This document shows, one piece after another, positions 34,449 through 44,059 of a stretch of DNA of 64,000 nucleotides; the stretch's first letter is position 1; each line of letters starts with the position of its first letter. The DNA comes from Microbacterium sp. cf332 (GTDB lineage: Bacteria; Actinomycetota; Actinomycetes; Actinomycetales; Microbacteriaceae), in the NCBI RefSeq assembly GCF_900102175.1, contig NZ_FNKN01000003.1, positions 186,414 to 250,413 of the forward strand. The letters run 5' to 3'. The position numbers and the translations under genes were made by a program. The notes beneath the pieces were generated by a model. It saw only the letters and a list, made by a program, of their open reading frames with translations. It made no database searches and was not told where the DNA came from.

Positions 34449-35750
34449 TCAGAGTCGGCCGGCGGCCTTCAGCGCGAGGTAGTGATCGGCGATCGCCGGC
34501 GGGAGGGCCTCGGGAGTCGCCGTGAGCGCGGCGCCGCCCGCGCGCCGGATAGCGGATGCGACGAGTTCGGCGTCGCGCGAGGCGCGGGCGACCGCCGCTT
34601 GGCGGTAGACGTCCTCGGCGGTCCGCATGTCGGGGGCGCGCTCGGGGTCGTCCGTCGCGGAGCCCACGAGGACGGTCGCGCGCTCGGTCAGCGGCGGGAG
34701 GGCTCCGAGGAATCCGCGAGCGGCATCGGGGGCATCCTGCGCCGTCAGCAGCACGATCAGCGACGGGCGCGATGTCAGCGCCCGGACCTCCGTGAGCACC
34801 GCGCTCCAGTCGGTGTCGATCAGTGTGGGCTCGACCGGCGCCATCGCGTCGACGAGGGCCGGGAGCAGGCGCGCGCCGTCGATCCCGGTCACCCGGGCGC
34901 GGCGTGCGCGGTCGAACATCAGCAGGTGCACGTGGTCGCCGGCGCGGGCCGCCAACGCGCTGAGCAGCAGGGCGGACTCCATGGCGGCATCCAGTCGGAC
35001 CCCGTCGGCGACGCGCGACGCGCTGGTGCGCCCGGTGTCGATCACGATGACCACGTGCCGGTCGCGCTCGGGTCGCCACGTGCGCAGCATGGTCGTCCCT
35101 GCTCGCGCGGTCGCCCGCCAGTCGATCGAGCGGACGTCGTCTCCGCGCACGTATTCACGGAGGCTGTCGAACTCGGTGCCCCGTCCGCGCACCTGCACGC
35201 TCGTGTTCCCGTCGAGCTCGCGCAGCCGCGCGAGCCGCGAGGGCAGGTGGCGGCGCGAGGTGAACGGGGGGAGTACCCGCAGCGCTCCCGGTGCGGCGAC
35301 GACGCGCTGACGCCCGGCCAGGCCCAGTGGCCCCCTGCTGCGGAGCGCGACGAACGCCGACCGCAGCTCGCCCCGTCGACGCGGCAGCAGCGGCAGGGCG
35401 ACGGCTCGGCGCTCGCCGGCGGGCAGATCGATGTCGGCCCGTGCCGGTCCTGCGCCGGCGGTGGGCTGCCACCCATCACGCAGCCGACCGCGGATCCTCC
35501 GGCGGCCGGCGTTGCGCAGCAGGATGACGGTGTCGACGGGCTCATCACGACGGGCTCGCGCCGGGATGCGGCGCTCGATCTCCACCGCGCGCAGCGGACC
35601 GGCGCTCAGCACGTCGACCGTGGCGAGCACGAGGCACAGCCCGGCCCAGGCGAGCGCCGCCCACCCGGCGTCGAGCCCCGCGGCGGGAGCGAGCACCACG
35701 GGGACGACGCCGAGGGCGACGAGCAGGGCGAACAGCCCGGACACATACAT
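34449..35750 (-). CDS. DUF58 family protein (MoxR-associated, von Willebrand-like)
   Basis: 433 residues. Two N-terminal helices (to residue ~50), a beta-rich middle, the DUF58 signature FDSLREYVRGDDVRSIDWRA and a following VWA-like fold (HVVIVIDTG). Last gene of the five-gene minus-strand operon with a MoxR ATPase, DUF4350, DUF4129 and a polytopic protein. MoxR/DUF58 pairs are thought to assist maturation or assembly of envelope proteins; no substrate is known here. The start is ATG 35750, seven bases after the moxR stop. Confidence 0.9.
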   Translation of the reverse strand: MYVSGLFALLVALGVVPVVLAPAAGLDAGWAALAWAGLCLVLATVDVLSAGPLRAVEIERRIPARARRDEPVDTVILLRNAGRRRIRGRLRDGWQPTAGAGPARADIDLPAGERRAVALPLLPRRRGELRSAFVALRSRGPLGLAGRQRVVAAPGALRVLPPFTSRRHLPSRLARLRELDGNTSVQVRGRGTEFDSLREYVRGDDVRSIDWRATARAGTTMLRTWRPERDRHVVIVIDTGRTSASRVADGVRLDAAMESALLLSALAARAGDHVHLLMFDRARRARVTGIDGARLLPALVDAMAPVEPTLIDTDWSAVLTEVRALTSRPSLIVLLTAQDAPDAARGFLGALPPLTERATVLVGSATDDPERAPDMRTAEDVYRQAAVARASRDAELVASAIRRAGGAALTATPEALPPAIADHYLALKAAGRL

Positions 35751-35757
35751 CGGCGGC

Positions 35758-36723
35758 TCAGATCGGGACGCGCGTCTGCTGGAGAACCGACGTGAGGATG
35801 GTGTCGGCGGAGATTCCCTCGATCTCGGCGTCGGGACGCAGCTGCAGGCGGTGCCGCCAGGCGGGGACCAGCATCGTCTGCACGTGGTCGGGGGTGATGG
35901 CGGGGTAGCCACCCAGCCACGCCCACGCTTTCGCAGCGGCGAGCAGGGCGGTCGCCGCGCGCGGGCTCGCGCCCAGCTGCACGGACGGCGACTGCCGGGT
36001 GGCGCGCGCGAGGTCGACGACGTAGCCGAGCACGTCGTCCGAGACGTCCACCGCGGCCGCGGCCTGCTGCGCGGCGCGGATCTCGTCGGCGCTCACGACG
36101 GCGCGGACTCCGGCGGTCTCGAGCGACCCCGGTCGGAACCCGTCGGCGTGGCGGCGCAGTACGGCGACCTCGTCGTCGCGAGCGGGTACGTCGATCACGA
36201 GCTTCAACAGGAAGCGGTCGAGCTGCGCCTCGGGGAGCGTGTAGGTGCCCTCGTGCTCGACCGGGTTCTGCGTCGCGGCGACGAGGAACGGATCGGGCAG
36301 CGGACGCGAGACGCCGTCGGCGGAGACCTGCCGCTCCTCCATGGCCTCGAGGAGCGCCGCCTGCGTCTTGGGCGGGGTGCGGTTGATCTCGTCCGCGAGG
36401 AGCACGTTCGTGAAGACGGGACCGGAGCGGAACTCGAACTCCCCGCTGCGGGCGTCGTAGACGAGCGAGCCGGTGACGTCGCCCGGCATGAGATCGGGGG
36501 TGAACTGGATGCGGGTGGTGTCGAGCCCGACCGCTCTGCTGAACGTGCGCACGAGCAGCGTCTTGGCGACGCCCGGAACTCCTTCCAGCAGCACATGCCC
36601 GCGGCCGAGCAGGGCGATGAGGAGGCCCGTGACGGCCCCGTCCTGGCCGACGACGGCCTTGCCGACCTCGACACGGACGCGGTTCATCGCTTCGCGGAGG
36701 TCGCCGGATGCGGACTCGCTCAT
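35758..36723 (-). CDS. MoxR-family AAA+ ATPase
   Basis: 321 residues. Walker A LLEGVPGVAKT (residues ~45-55), Walker B VLLADEINRTPPKTQAALLE with the MoxR-specific continuation MEERQVS, sensor 1 FLVAATQNPVEHEGTYTLPE, and a C-terminal lid domain. Acts as a chaperone-like ATPase with its VWA/DUF58 partner encoded just downstream. The ATG overlaps the DUF4350 stop (ATGA). Confidence 0.95.
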   Translation of the reverse strand: MSESASGDLREAMNRVRVEVGKAVVGQDGAVTGLLIALLGRGHVLLEGVPGVAKTLLVRTFSRAVGLDTTRIQFTPDLMPGDVTGSLVYDARSGEFEFRSGPVFTNVLLADEINRTPPKTQAALLEAMEERQVSADGVSRPLPDPFLVAATQNPVEHEGTYTLPEAQLDRFLLKLVIDVPARDDEVAVLRRHADGFRPGSLETAGVRAVVSADEIRAAQQAAAAVDVSDDVLGYVVDLARATRQSPSVQLGASPRAATALLAAAKAWAWLGGYPAITPDHVQTMLVPAWRHRLQLRPDAEIEGISADTILTSVLQQTRVPI

Positions 36724-37889
36724 GGGGTGTTCCTTTCGGGACGGACGGATCGGATGACGGCCGCTTCGAGGTCGCGCAGGCGGTCGGCGGCGTCGACGAG
36801 CTCCCGATCGCTGCGGGGCAGGTCGTCGAGCAGGATGCCGCGGACGCGCGTGCGGTCGTCGCCGAGCCGGGCCGCGACCGCGTCGGCGATCGCCCCGGCA
36901 TCGGAAGCGCCGAGCCCGAGACGACGGCCGAGGCGCCGCAGCGCGTCGCGGCGGAGCTGATCGAGGGCGTGGACGGGGTCGGCGGCGGCGGCGTACAGCC
37001 GCGCGCGGCCCTCGGTCGTCTCGGACGCCCGGACGGTGACGGGCAGGTTCTCGGCGACGAGCGGACCGAAGCGTCGACCCCGCCACAGGCCGGCGGCGAC
37101 GACGGACCCGATGAGCAGCAGGATCGCGGGGGTCACCCAGGGCGGCGTGAGCTCGCCGAGCGTCGGCGCGGCGGTCAGCGACCCGTCGCCGATCGCCGGC
37201 AGGTACCAGACGACCGTGCCCTCGGAGCCCAGCAGGTTCAACCCCAGGGCGGCATTGCCGTTCTCGGTGAGACGTCCGTTCGTCAGCAGCGCGGTCGCGT
37301 CGAGGGCGATGGTGCGCTCGCCCCCTGTGACCGCGCCGACGAGGCCGTATCCGGCCCCCGCGGGGTAGCAGGCGACGCCGAGGTCGTCGCCGGAGAAGAC
37401 CTCGCCAGGCTGCACGGGACCGCTGACGGCAGCCTCGGCCAGATCGCACGCGGGCGCGACGGTGTCGTCGGCCGCGAAGCCCGCGGTCTGCGCCCCATCG
37501 ACGAGGAGCCGCAGGTCGCGCGTGCGCGGCTCGAGCAGCACGACACTGCCGGCGGTGGCGCGCAGCTGCTCGAGGTCGTCGTCGTCGAGCGGGGCCGTGT
37601 CGGCGATGGCCAGCGTCGCCTCGCCCCCCTCGAGCGCCGCGAGAGCCGCGGCGCGGTCGCGCGCGATCTCGACGTCGATCCCGCGGTCCCGCAACAGCTC
37701 GACCAGGGCGCGCGACCCGTCGGGGCCGGCGGCCTCGGGATCGAGAAGCCCCTGCGCGGGCATCGTATTGACGCCGGCTATGGCGGCTGCGGCGAGCCCG
37801 GCGACGAGCACGCCCGCGGCGAGCCCGAACCAGCCGAGCACGGCGCGCGTGCGCCGCGGCGCGTCGGCCGTCGGGACGGCGCCGCTCAC
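36720..37889 (-). CDS. DUF4350 domain membrane protein
   Basis: 389 residues. One N-terminal helix (TRAVLGWFGLAAGVLVAGLA), an extracytoplasmic Rossmann-like DUF4350 region with LVELLRDRGIDVEIAR, a second helix (WVTPAILLLIGSVVAAGLW), and a cytoplasmic tail. GTG start overlapping the DUF4129 stop (GTGA). Always seen with MoxR and DUF58; function unknown. Confidence 0.85.
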   Translation of the reverse strand: MSGAVPTADAPRRTRAVLGWFGLAAGVLVAGLAAAAIAGVNTMPAQGLLDPEAAGPDGSRALVELLRDRGIDVEIARDRAAALAALEGGEATLAIADTAPLDDDDLEQLRATAGSVVLLEPRTRDLRLLVDGAQTAGFAADDTVAPACDLAEAAVSGPVQPGEVFSGDDLGVACYPAGAGYGLVGAVTGGERTIALDATALLTNGRLTENGNAALGLNLLGSEGTVVWYLPAIGDGSLTAAPTLGELTPPWVTPAILLLIGSVVAAGLWRGRRFGPLVAENLPVTVRASETTEGRARLYAAAADPVHALDQLRRDALRRLGRRLGLGASDAGAIADAVAARLGDDRTRVRGILLDDLPRSDRELVDAADRLRDLEAAVIRSVRPERNTP

Positions 37890-38518
37890 ACCGGGACCTC
37901 GGCCCGCGCGACGGCCAGGCGCTCGTCGAGGTCGCGGACGACCGCGTACGCCGCTTCGGTCCCCGGACGTCGCAGGTAGCGGACGTCGTCGAAGGAACGG
38001 GCGACACGGTCGAGCTCGGCACGCGACGCCGGAAAGGCGCGTGCGGCCTCGGCGGCGAACCGGTGCACCGTCGCGCCGGGGGAGGTCTCGACGATCGTGC
38101 GCTCGGCGAGACCGCGCGCGAGCGCACGCACCCGCAGCACGACCGCCTCGTCCCACGCGTCCCGGCGCGCAGCCTCTTCGGCGTCCCGGCGGAGCCGTGC
38201 CGCGTCGCGCGTCTCGTCCTCGCCGAAGAGCGGGACCGCAGCCCGCGATCGGACGACGGCGCGCGGCCGTCCCCAGATCACGATGGCCGCGGCCACGACG
38301 AGGAGGAGGACCACGATCGCCCCGACCGCGAGCCACGGCCCGAGCGTCGCGGGGACCTGTCCGGTGAAGAGCGCGGCGAAGAACTCGCCGACGCTCCGAG
38401 CGAACCGGTCGATCGGGGTGGGCTCGGCCTGCCGGTAGGCGGACTTCGACAGCTCCGACTCGGCCCAGCGGCGTGCCTCGTCGGGGTCGGGTGCGATCGG
38501 TGCGGCGAAGAGGCTCAT
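37886..38518 (-). CDS. DUF4129 domain membrane protein
   Basis: 210 residues. One membrane helix (LAVGAIVVLLLVVAAAIVIW) and a C-terminal helical DUF4129 domain, including ERTIVETSPGATVHRFAAEA and RSFDDVRYLRRPGTEAAY. DUF4129 is often linked to transglutaminase-like or MoxR systems. The ATG overlaps the stop of the upstream gene (ATGA). Confidence 0.85.
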   Translation of the reverse strand: MSLFAAPIAPDPDEARRWAESELSKSAYRQAEPTPIDRFARSVGEFFAALFTGQVPATLGPWLAVGAIVVLLLVVAAAIVIWGRPRAVVRSRAAVPLFGEDETRDAARLRRDAEEAARRDAWDEAVVLRVRALARGLAERTIVETSPGATVHRFAAEAARAFPASRAELDRVARSFDDVRYLRRPGTEAAYAVVRDLDERLAVARAEVPV

Positions 38519-39783
38519 GGGCGATCGGAGCCGGGCGCGGTCCACGCGGTCGGCGACGGCGGCTCCGGGGGACCCGCCGCGGGCGAGGCGCCGTCCGACT
38601 GGTCGCGCTGCGCGGGCTCGGCGGTCGGCGCGGCACCGGCGGGCGCGCCGTACGCGGTCGGCGGCGCGTACCCGGGCTGCCCCGGGAAGACCGGGCCCCA
38701 CGCCGGGTCGGGCTGGCCCGTGGGCTGCGGCCACCGTCCGCCCATCTCGCGACCGACGTTGCGGCGGTAAGGATCGGGTGGGTCGACCACACCGGCGTCG
38801 CGCTGGTCGACGTAGGCCGACAGATCGAGGTCGAGTCCTTCGCGCCGCATCCGGCAGTCGACGTAGACGAGCGCACCGGCGGTGGACTGCACGATGACGG
38901 CGATCGTCTGGATGAGGGTGACGAACGCCTGCGCGAAGAGCGTGCCGACCAGCAGCGCGATGATCTGACCCGGCTCGGGGTCGCCGGTGGGGGTGATCAC
39001 CGAGGTCAGGCCCATCGTCACGAACGAGAACGGCACGCTGATGACCTGGGCGAGGATGCCGAAACTCATCGAGATGACGACGATGATGCCGAGCGTCGGC
39101 CAGAACCGTCCCCGCGTGAGCGTCCAGGAGCGCGAGATCGCGCCGAAGACGGTCGCGTGCTCGAGGACGATCGCGGCGGGCACGAGCAGAAGCTTGGTGC
39201 TGAGCCACAGGCTCAGCGGGATGGACGACAGGGCAAGCACGATCGCGAGCACGATCCCGACCCACCCGACGCTCACGGTCAGGGCGACGATCCCCGCGGC
39301 GAGGATGCCGACGACCACGGCGACGATGAGGAACACGAGCGCGGCGTAGCCGATCAGGCGCCCGGCCACCGGCTTGACCCGCCCCCACAGGGTCGCGAGG
39401 GTGTGCTTCTCGGCGAGCACCGCCTGGGCGACCTCGCTCACCACGACGCCCTGCACGATCACGCCGAGCGCGCTCGAGGCGAGCGAGAGCACGAGGGCCG
39501 TGGCGCCGCTGATGGCGATCGACCCGGCCAGCACGGTCTCGAACTCGTCGGTGCCGGGCTGCAGTGAGGCGAGACGGCCGAACGTGGCGAAGCCGACCGT
39601 GACGATGCCGGCCGTGGCGAGCAGGATCGCCGCCGTCTGCACGACGAGCGCGAAGCCGAGCAGGACACGGGGATTCTGACGCAGCGCCGAGAACGACCGG
39701 CCCAGGATGACACCGAAGGAAAGCGGGTGGAGCGGGATGATGCCGGGACGCGGGGCGGGCGTCCACGCTGGGTATGCCGTCAC
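38515..39783 (-). CDS. Polytopic membrane protein (glycerophosphodiester-phosphodiesterase membrane-domain-like)
   Basis: 422 residues. RPGIIPLHPLSFGVILGRSF and SWTLTRGRFWPTLGIIVVI are typical of the actinobacterial multi-helix protein at the head of MoxR operons (about seven to eight helices), followed by a Pro/Gly/Ala-rich cytoplasmic tail of ~80 residues. GTG 39783 is chosen because AGGAG lies six bases upstream; the ATG at 39819 has none. First gene of the five-gene operon, all coupled by 4-base overlaps up to moxR. Confidence 0.8.
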   Translation of the reverse strand: MTAYPAWTPAPRPGIIPLHPLSFGVILGRSFSALRQNPRVLLGFALVVQTAAILLATAGIVTVGFATFGRLASLQPGTDEFETVLAGSIAISGATALVLSLASSALGVIVQGVVVSEVAQAVLAEKHTLATLWGRVKPVAGRLIGYAALVFLIVAVVVGILAAGIVALTVSVGWVGIVLAIVLALSSIPLSLWLSTKLLLVPAAIVLEHATVFGAISRSWTLTRGRFWPTLGIIVVISMSFGILAQVISVPFSFVTMGLTSVITPTGDPEPGQIIALLVGTLFAQAFVTLIQTIAVIVQSTAGALVYVDCRMRREGLDLDLSAYVDQRDAGVVDPPDPYRRNVGREMGGRWPQPTGQPDPAWGPVFPGQPGYAPPTAYGAPAGAAPTAEPAQRDQSDGASPAAGPPEPPSPTAWTAPGSDRP

Positions 39784-39924
39784 GATGCACTCCTGGACAG
39801 TCGGCTCGGTCGCACCCATCGTGTCACACGCGTCTCGGCCGGCCGGAGTCGACGGCTCGGGCGTCGGGTACGGTGAATACGCGCACGTCGCGCGCGAGCC
39901 CGAGCCGAAAGACGAACGCCGCCC

Positions 39925-40605
39925 ATGACTTCTCGCATCCTGGTGGTCGATGACGACACCGCTCTGGCGGAGATGATCGGCATCGTGCTGCGCACCGAGG
40001 GGTTCGACACGGTGTTCTGCGCCGACGGCGCCGCGGCCGTCGACGCGTGGCGCACCGAGAAGCCCGACCTGATCCTGCTCGACCTGATGCTCCCCGGTAT
40101 CGACGGCATCGAGATCTGCACGCGCGTGCGCGCCGAGTCCGGCATCCCGATCATCATGCTCACCGCCCGCACCGACACGGCGGACGTCGTCCGCGGACTC
40201 GAGTCCGGTGCCGACGACTACATCGTCAAGCCCTTCAACCCGAAGGAGCTCGTCGCCCGCATCCGCACGCGGTTGCGTCCCGTGGTCGCCGCCGCGTCGG
40301 AGTCGCTCCGCATCGGCGACCTCGTCGTCGACGTCGAGGGTCACGAGGTGCGCCGGGGCGCCGAGGCGATCGCCCTCACCCCCCTCGAGTTCGAGCTGCT
40401 CGTCGCGCTCGCCTCGAAGCCGCAGCAGGTGTTCTCGCGCGAGATGCTCCTCGAACAGGTGTGGGGCTACCACTACAAGGCCGACACCCGACTGGTGAAC
40501 GTCCACGTGCAGCGGCTGCGCGCCAAGGTCGAGATCGACCCGGACAATCCCCGCATCGTCACGACCGTCCGCGGGGTCGGCTACCGCGCCGGCGCCGTGA
40601 TCTGA
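39925..40605 (+). CDS. mtrA: Response regulator MtrA
   Basis: 226-residue OmpR-type regulator. Phospho-acceptor Asp53 in LLDLMLPGIDG, receiver Lys in IVKPFNPKEL, and winged-helix effector with VWGYHYKADTRLVNVHVQRL and RGVGYRAG. MtrA is the essential regulator of wall remodelling and cell division in Actinobacteria. Followed seven bases on by its kinase. The order mtrA-mtrB-lpqB-comF-hpf-secA is the conserved actinobacterial one. Confidence 0.97.
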   Translation: MTSRILVVDDDTALAEMIGIVLRTEGFDTVFCADGAAAVDAWRTEKPDLILLDLMLPGIDGIEICTRVRAESGIPIIMLTARTDTADVVRGLESGADDYIVKPFNPKELVARIRTRLRPVVAAASESLRIGDLVVDVEGHEVRRGAEAIALTPLEFELLVALASKPQQVFSREMLLEQVWGYHYKADTRLVNVHVQRLRAKVEIDPDNPRIVTTVRGVGYRAGAVI

Positions 40606-40612
40606 TCCGCCG

Positions 40613-42283
40613 ATGCCCATCCGCACCGTCACGACGGCGACGGTCGCGACGCACGGCTGGCGCTCGTGGCCCCGGCGCCTCGCCCGCACCTGGCGGCGTT
40701 CGCTGCGGTTCCGGACCGTCGCGATCACCCTCGGCGCCACCGCGTTGACGATCACCGTGGCGCTCGTGTGGATGTCGCTCGCGATCCAGAACGACCTCTT
40801 CGAGTCGCGGACGACCCAGTTGCTGGCCGAGGCGCAGCGCGCGACGCTGTCGGCGCAGTCGACGCTCGACGCCGCCGAGGTCGGGGGAGACGTCGTCGCG
40901 ATCGACAACCTCATGGAGAGCGTGCGCACGTCGATCCAGCGGCAGTCCTCGACCGATCGCATCGCCGCGTTCCGCATCTCCTCCGAGCCCTCGTCCATCG
41001 CGCCGCAGGACTTCGACTCAGCCGGGCTCCCCGCCGACCGCATCAGCGACGATCTGCGCGACCGGGTGCAGAGCGATGACGAGCTGCAGTGGTGGCAGCC
41101 CGTCGGCTTCGCGGTCGACGACGGCGGTCAGGTTCCGGGCATCGTCGTCGGGCAGCAGATCGTGCTGCCCGAGGTGGGGGCATACGAGCTCTACCTCGGG
41201 TACGACCTCGCCGGAGAGGCGCAGACGCTCGCGTTCGTGCAGATCACGCTCTGGATCGTCGGGGTCGGGCTCGTCGTCCTCATCGGCGCGATCTCGTGGA
41301 TCGTGCTGCGCTCTGTGACCGAGCCGATCGCTCAGGCGGCGGAGAGCAGCTCGAAGCTCGCGTCCGGCGACCTCGCCGTGCGGCTGCAGGTGCGGGGCGA
41401 GGACGAGTTCGCGACGCTGGGCCGCTCGTTCAACGCGATGGCCGACAGCATCGAGTCGCAGATCAAGGAGCTCGCCGAGCTGTCGCAGGTCCAGCAGCGC
41501 TTCGTGTCGGACGTCTCGCACGAGCTGCGGACGCCGCTGACGACGATCCGGCTCGCGTCCGACATGCTCAACGATCGGCGCGAGGACTTCGACCCCGTGG
41601 CCGGTCGAGCGGCCGAGCTGTTGCACGACCAGGTGCACCGGTTCGAGGTGCTCCTCACCGACCTGCTCGAGATCAGCCGCTACGACGCCGGCTCCGTCCA
41701 GCTCGAGAGCGAGCCGACGAGTATGACGCAGCTCGCCGAGGACGTGATCGCGTCGATGGTCCAGCTCGCCGAACAGCACGGCAGCGACGTCCGTCTGGTC
41801 GCCCCCGGCGGGTACTCACCGGTGGAGATGGATCCCCGACGGGTGCGGCGCATCGTGCGCAACCTCCTGGGGAACGCGATCGAGCACGGGGAGGGACGCC
41901 CCATCGTCGTGAGCGTCGACAGTGACGCGCGCGCCGTCGCGATCGGGGTGCGCGATTACGGCCTCGGGATGCGGCCGGCGGATGCCGAGCGGGTGTTCGA
42001 CCGCTTCTGGCGTGCCGATCCGTCGCGCAAGCGCACGATCGGCGGCACCGGGCTGGGACTCTCGATCGCGCTCGGAGACGCCCGTTTGCACGGCGGCACC
42101 CTCGCTGTGTGGTCCGAGCTCGGTCGCGGCACGAACTTCGTGCTCACCATCCCGCGCCGCAGCGACCCTCTCGACGGTCACTCGCCGATCCCGGTCGATC
42201 CCGGGGAAGACGGCGTACCCTTCGACGACTTGGGCCTCACCCAGCCCATCTCGCTGCCCCGACTCGCGAAAGGATCGTCCTGA
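40613..42283 (+). CDS. mtrB: Sensor histidine kinase MtrB
   Basis: 556 residues. Helices at ~36-58 and ~209-232 flank an extracytoplasmic sensor loop; a HAMP segment follows. The phospho-acceptor is His303 in VSDVSHELRTPLTTIR. The ATPase part has the N box RNLLGNAIEHG, the F box VFDRFWRADPSRK and the G2 box GGTGLGLSIALGDARLHGG. Partner of MtrA. The stop overlaps the ATG of lpqB. Confidence 0.97.
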   Translation: MPIRTVTTATVATHGWRSWPRRLARTWRRSLRFRTVAITLGATALTITVALVWMSLAIQNDLFESRTTQLLAEAQRATLSAQSTLDAAEVGGDVVAIDNLMESVRTSIQRQSSTDRIAAFRISSEPSSIAPQDFDSAGLPADRISDDLRDRVQSDDELQWWQPVGFAVDDGGQVPGIVVGQQIVLPEVGAYELYLGYDLAGEAQTLAFVQITLWIVGVGLVVLIGAISWIVLRSVTEPIAQAAESSSKLASGDLAVRLQVRGEDEFATLGRSFNAMADSIESQIKELAELSQVQQRFVSDVSHELRTPLTTIRLASDMLNDRREDFDPVAGRAAELLHDQVHRFEVLLTDLLEISRYDAGSVQLESEPTSMTQLAEDVIASMVQLAEQHGSDVRLVAPGGYSPVEMDPRRVRRIVRNLLGNAIEHGEGRPIVVSVDSDARAVAIGVRDYGLGMRPADAERVFDRFWRADPSRKRTIGGTGLGLSIALGDARLHGGTLAVWSELGRGTNFVLTIPRRSDPLDGHSPIPVDPGEDGVPFDDLGLTQPISLPRLAKGSS

Positions 42284-43971
42284 TGCGTCTCCGCTCGCGC
42301 GCGCGTCACGCCGTCGCCGTCGTCGTGGCGATGATGTCCGCGCTGCTGCTCGCCGGCTGCACGGGGTTGCCGACCTCGGGAGCGGTCGTCGCTGGCGCGC
42401 CGATCGACGAAGAGGCCGGGTCGGTCGACTTCTCGTTCCTGCCCGACGATCCGCCGCCGGGTGCGACGCCGCAGCAGATCGTCGCAGGGTTCCTCGCCGC
42501 CGGGTCGGGCCCGCGCGACGACTGGGGCACCGCGCGCCAGTTCCTCGCGCCCGACTTCCGGTCGTCCTGGCAGCCGACCGCACGCGCGACCGTCGACCTC
42601 CCCGGCGAGCGGGTGTACACCGTCGCCGGAGACGGGACCGTGACGGTCTCGATCACCGCCGAGGCGTCGGTCGACGCGACCGGTGCCCTCTCGGTGGCGG
42701 ACGGCGGGTCGATGCCCCTGGCGTTCAGCCTCGTCGACGTGGACGGCGAGTGGCGCATCTCGGACGCCCCCGACGGTGTGGTGCTCGATCGCGCCCGTTT
42801 CCAGGCGGTGTTCCGGGAGTACTCGGTCATGTACTTCGACCGGTCGTGGTCGTACCTGGTCCCCGACCGCCGCTGGTTCCCCGCGACGAACGCCGCGACG
42901 CACATCGCCGAGGCGCTGATCGACGGCGACCCGAGCCCGTGGCTCTCGGGTGCGGTGTACTCCGCCTTCCCCGAGAGCCTCGAGCTGGCGACGCGGGCCG
43001 TGCCTCTCGACTCCGGCGTCGCCCAGGTGCCGCTTTCGCAGTCGGCTCTCGCGATCGTGCCCGAGACGCGCAACCGGATGCAGGCGCAGCTCGAGGCGAG
43101 CCTGCAGTCCGCGGGCATCCGCGAGGCGCAGATGTCGGTCGACGGTGAACCGGTCGCGGCACAGGCGGTCGACGTGCGGCCGACCCGGGTCGACGTCCGG
43201 CCGCTCGTGCTCACCGACGACGCCTTCGGGTTCCTCTCCGGATCCGAGATCGAGCCGGTGCCGGGGCTGTCCGAGGCCATCGCCGATCTCGAGGCCGAAG
43301 CGATCCAGGTGGGTGCCGACCGCCGGGCCGCGGCAGTGCGCACGACCTCGGGGGCGGTGGTGCGTGCACGCGACGACGCGACCTTCGAGGTGGTCGACGA
43401 GCGGGCCGGGCTCGTCGACCCGACGATCGATCCGCAGGGATTCATCTGGACCGTACCCGGCGGGTCCCCGTCGGCCCTCCTGGCGACGGGGGCCGACGGA
43501 ACCGTTGTCCCCATCGCCGACGCGTGGCCGGGCGCCTCCCAGATCTCCAGCATCGAGGTCTCGCGCGACGGCACGCGGATCGCCGCCCTGGTGCGCGACG
43601 GATCGCGGCCGGCGCTGTGGATCGCCGGCGTCCTGCGCGACGATAGCGGCGCCCCGGTGGGGCTCGGCGACCGGGAGACCATCGCGCAGCTGCCCGGCAC
43701 CGGTCTCGCCGCGAGCTGGGTCGACGCGTCCACCATCGCGGTGCTGGCCGAGGACGGCGACGGCGACGTCGTCATCTCGCAGTCCGTCGGCGGCTTCGGC
43801 GAGTTCACCACGGCGCCTGCGGGAGCCGTGTCGATCGCTGCGACGAACCAGCTGAGGGCGGTGCGCGTGCTCGACGGCGACGGGGTGCTGTACGCGCAGA
43901 AGGGACAGGCCTGGCCGCCCGCGGCCGAGGGCATCCGGGTGCTCGCCGGTCAGCAGGGCTCCCCGCGCTGA
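42283..43971 (+). CDS. lpqB: Lipoprotein LpqB
   Basis: 562 residues. Lipoprotein signal with lipobox LLLAGC (Cys26). Residues ~30-310 include the GerMN domain (AQVPLSQSALAIV), and the rest forms a beta-propeller-like domain (SSIEVSRDGTRIAALVRDG). LpqB contacts the MtrB sensor domain and tunes MtrA signalling. ATG is fixed by overlap with the mtrB stop (TGATG) and by the signal peptide. Confidence 0.95.
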   Translation: MRLRSRARHAVAVVVAMMSALLLAGCTGLPTSGAVVAGAPIDEEAGSVDFSFLPDDPPPGATPQQIVAGFLAAGSGPRDDWGTARQFLAPDFRSSWQPTARATVDLPGERVYTVAGDGTVTVSITAEASVDATGALSVADGGSMPLAFSLVDVDGEWRISDAPDGVVLDRARFQAVFREYSVMYFDRSWSYLVPDRRWFPATNAATHIAEALIDGDPSPWLSGAVYSAFPESLELATRAVPLDSGVAQVPLSQSALAIVPETRNRMQAQLEASLQSAGIREAQMSVDGEPVAAQAVDVRPTRVDVRPLVLTDDAFGFLSGSEIEPVPGLSEAIADLEAEAIQVGADRRAAAVRTTSGAVVRARDDATFEVVDERAGLVDPTIDPQGFIWTVPGGSPSALLATGADGTVVPIADAWPGASQISSIEVSRDGTRIAALVRDGSRPALWIAGVLRDDSGAPVGLGDRETIAQLPGTGLAASWVDASTIAVLAEDGDGDVVISQSVGGFGEFTTAPAGAVSIAATNQLRAVRVLDGDGVLYAQKGQAWPPAAEGIRVLAGQQGSPR

Positions 43972-44059
43972 CGCCTCCCCGACGTGCGGTTCTCAGCCGC
44001 GGTGAACACGGGGACGTCAACGCCCGCTGCATCGCGCACGGCCGTTCGATCCTGGAGCG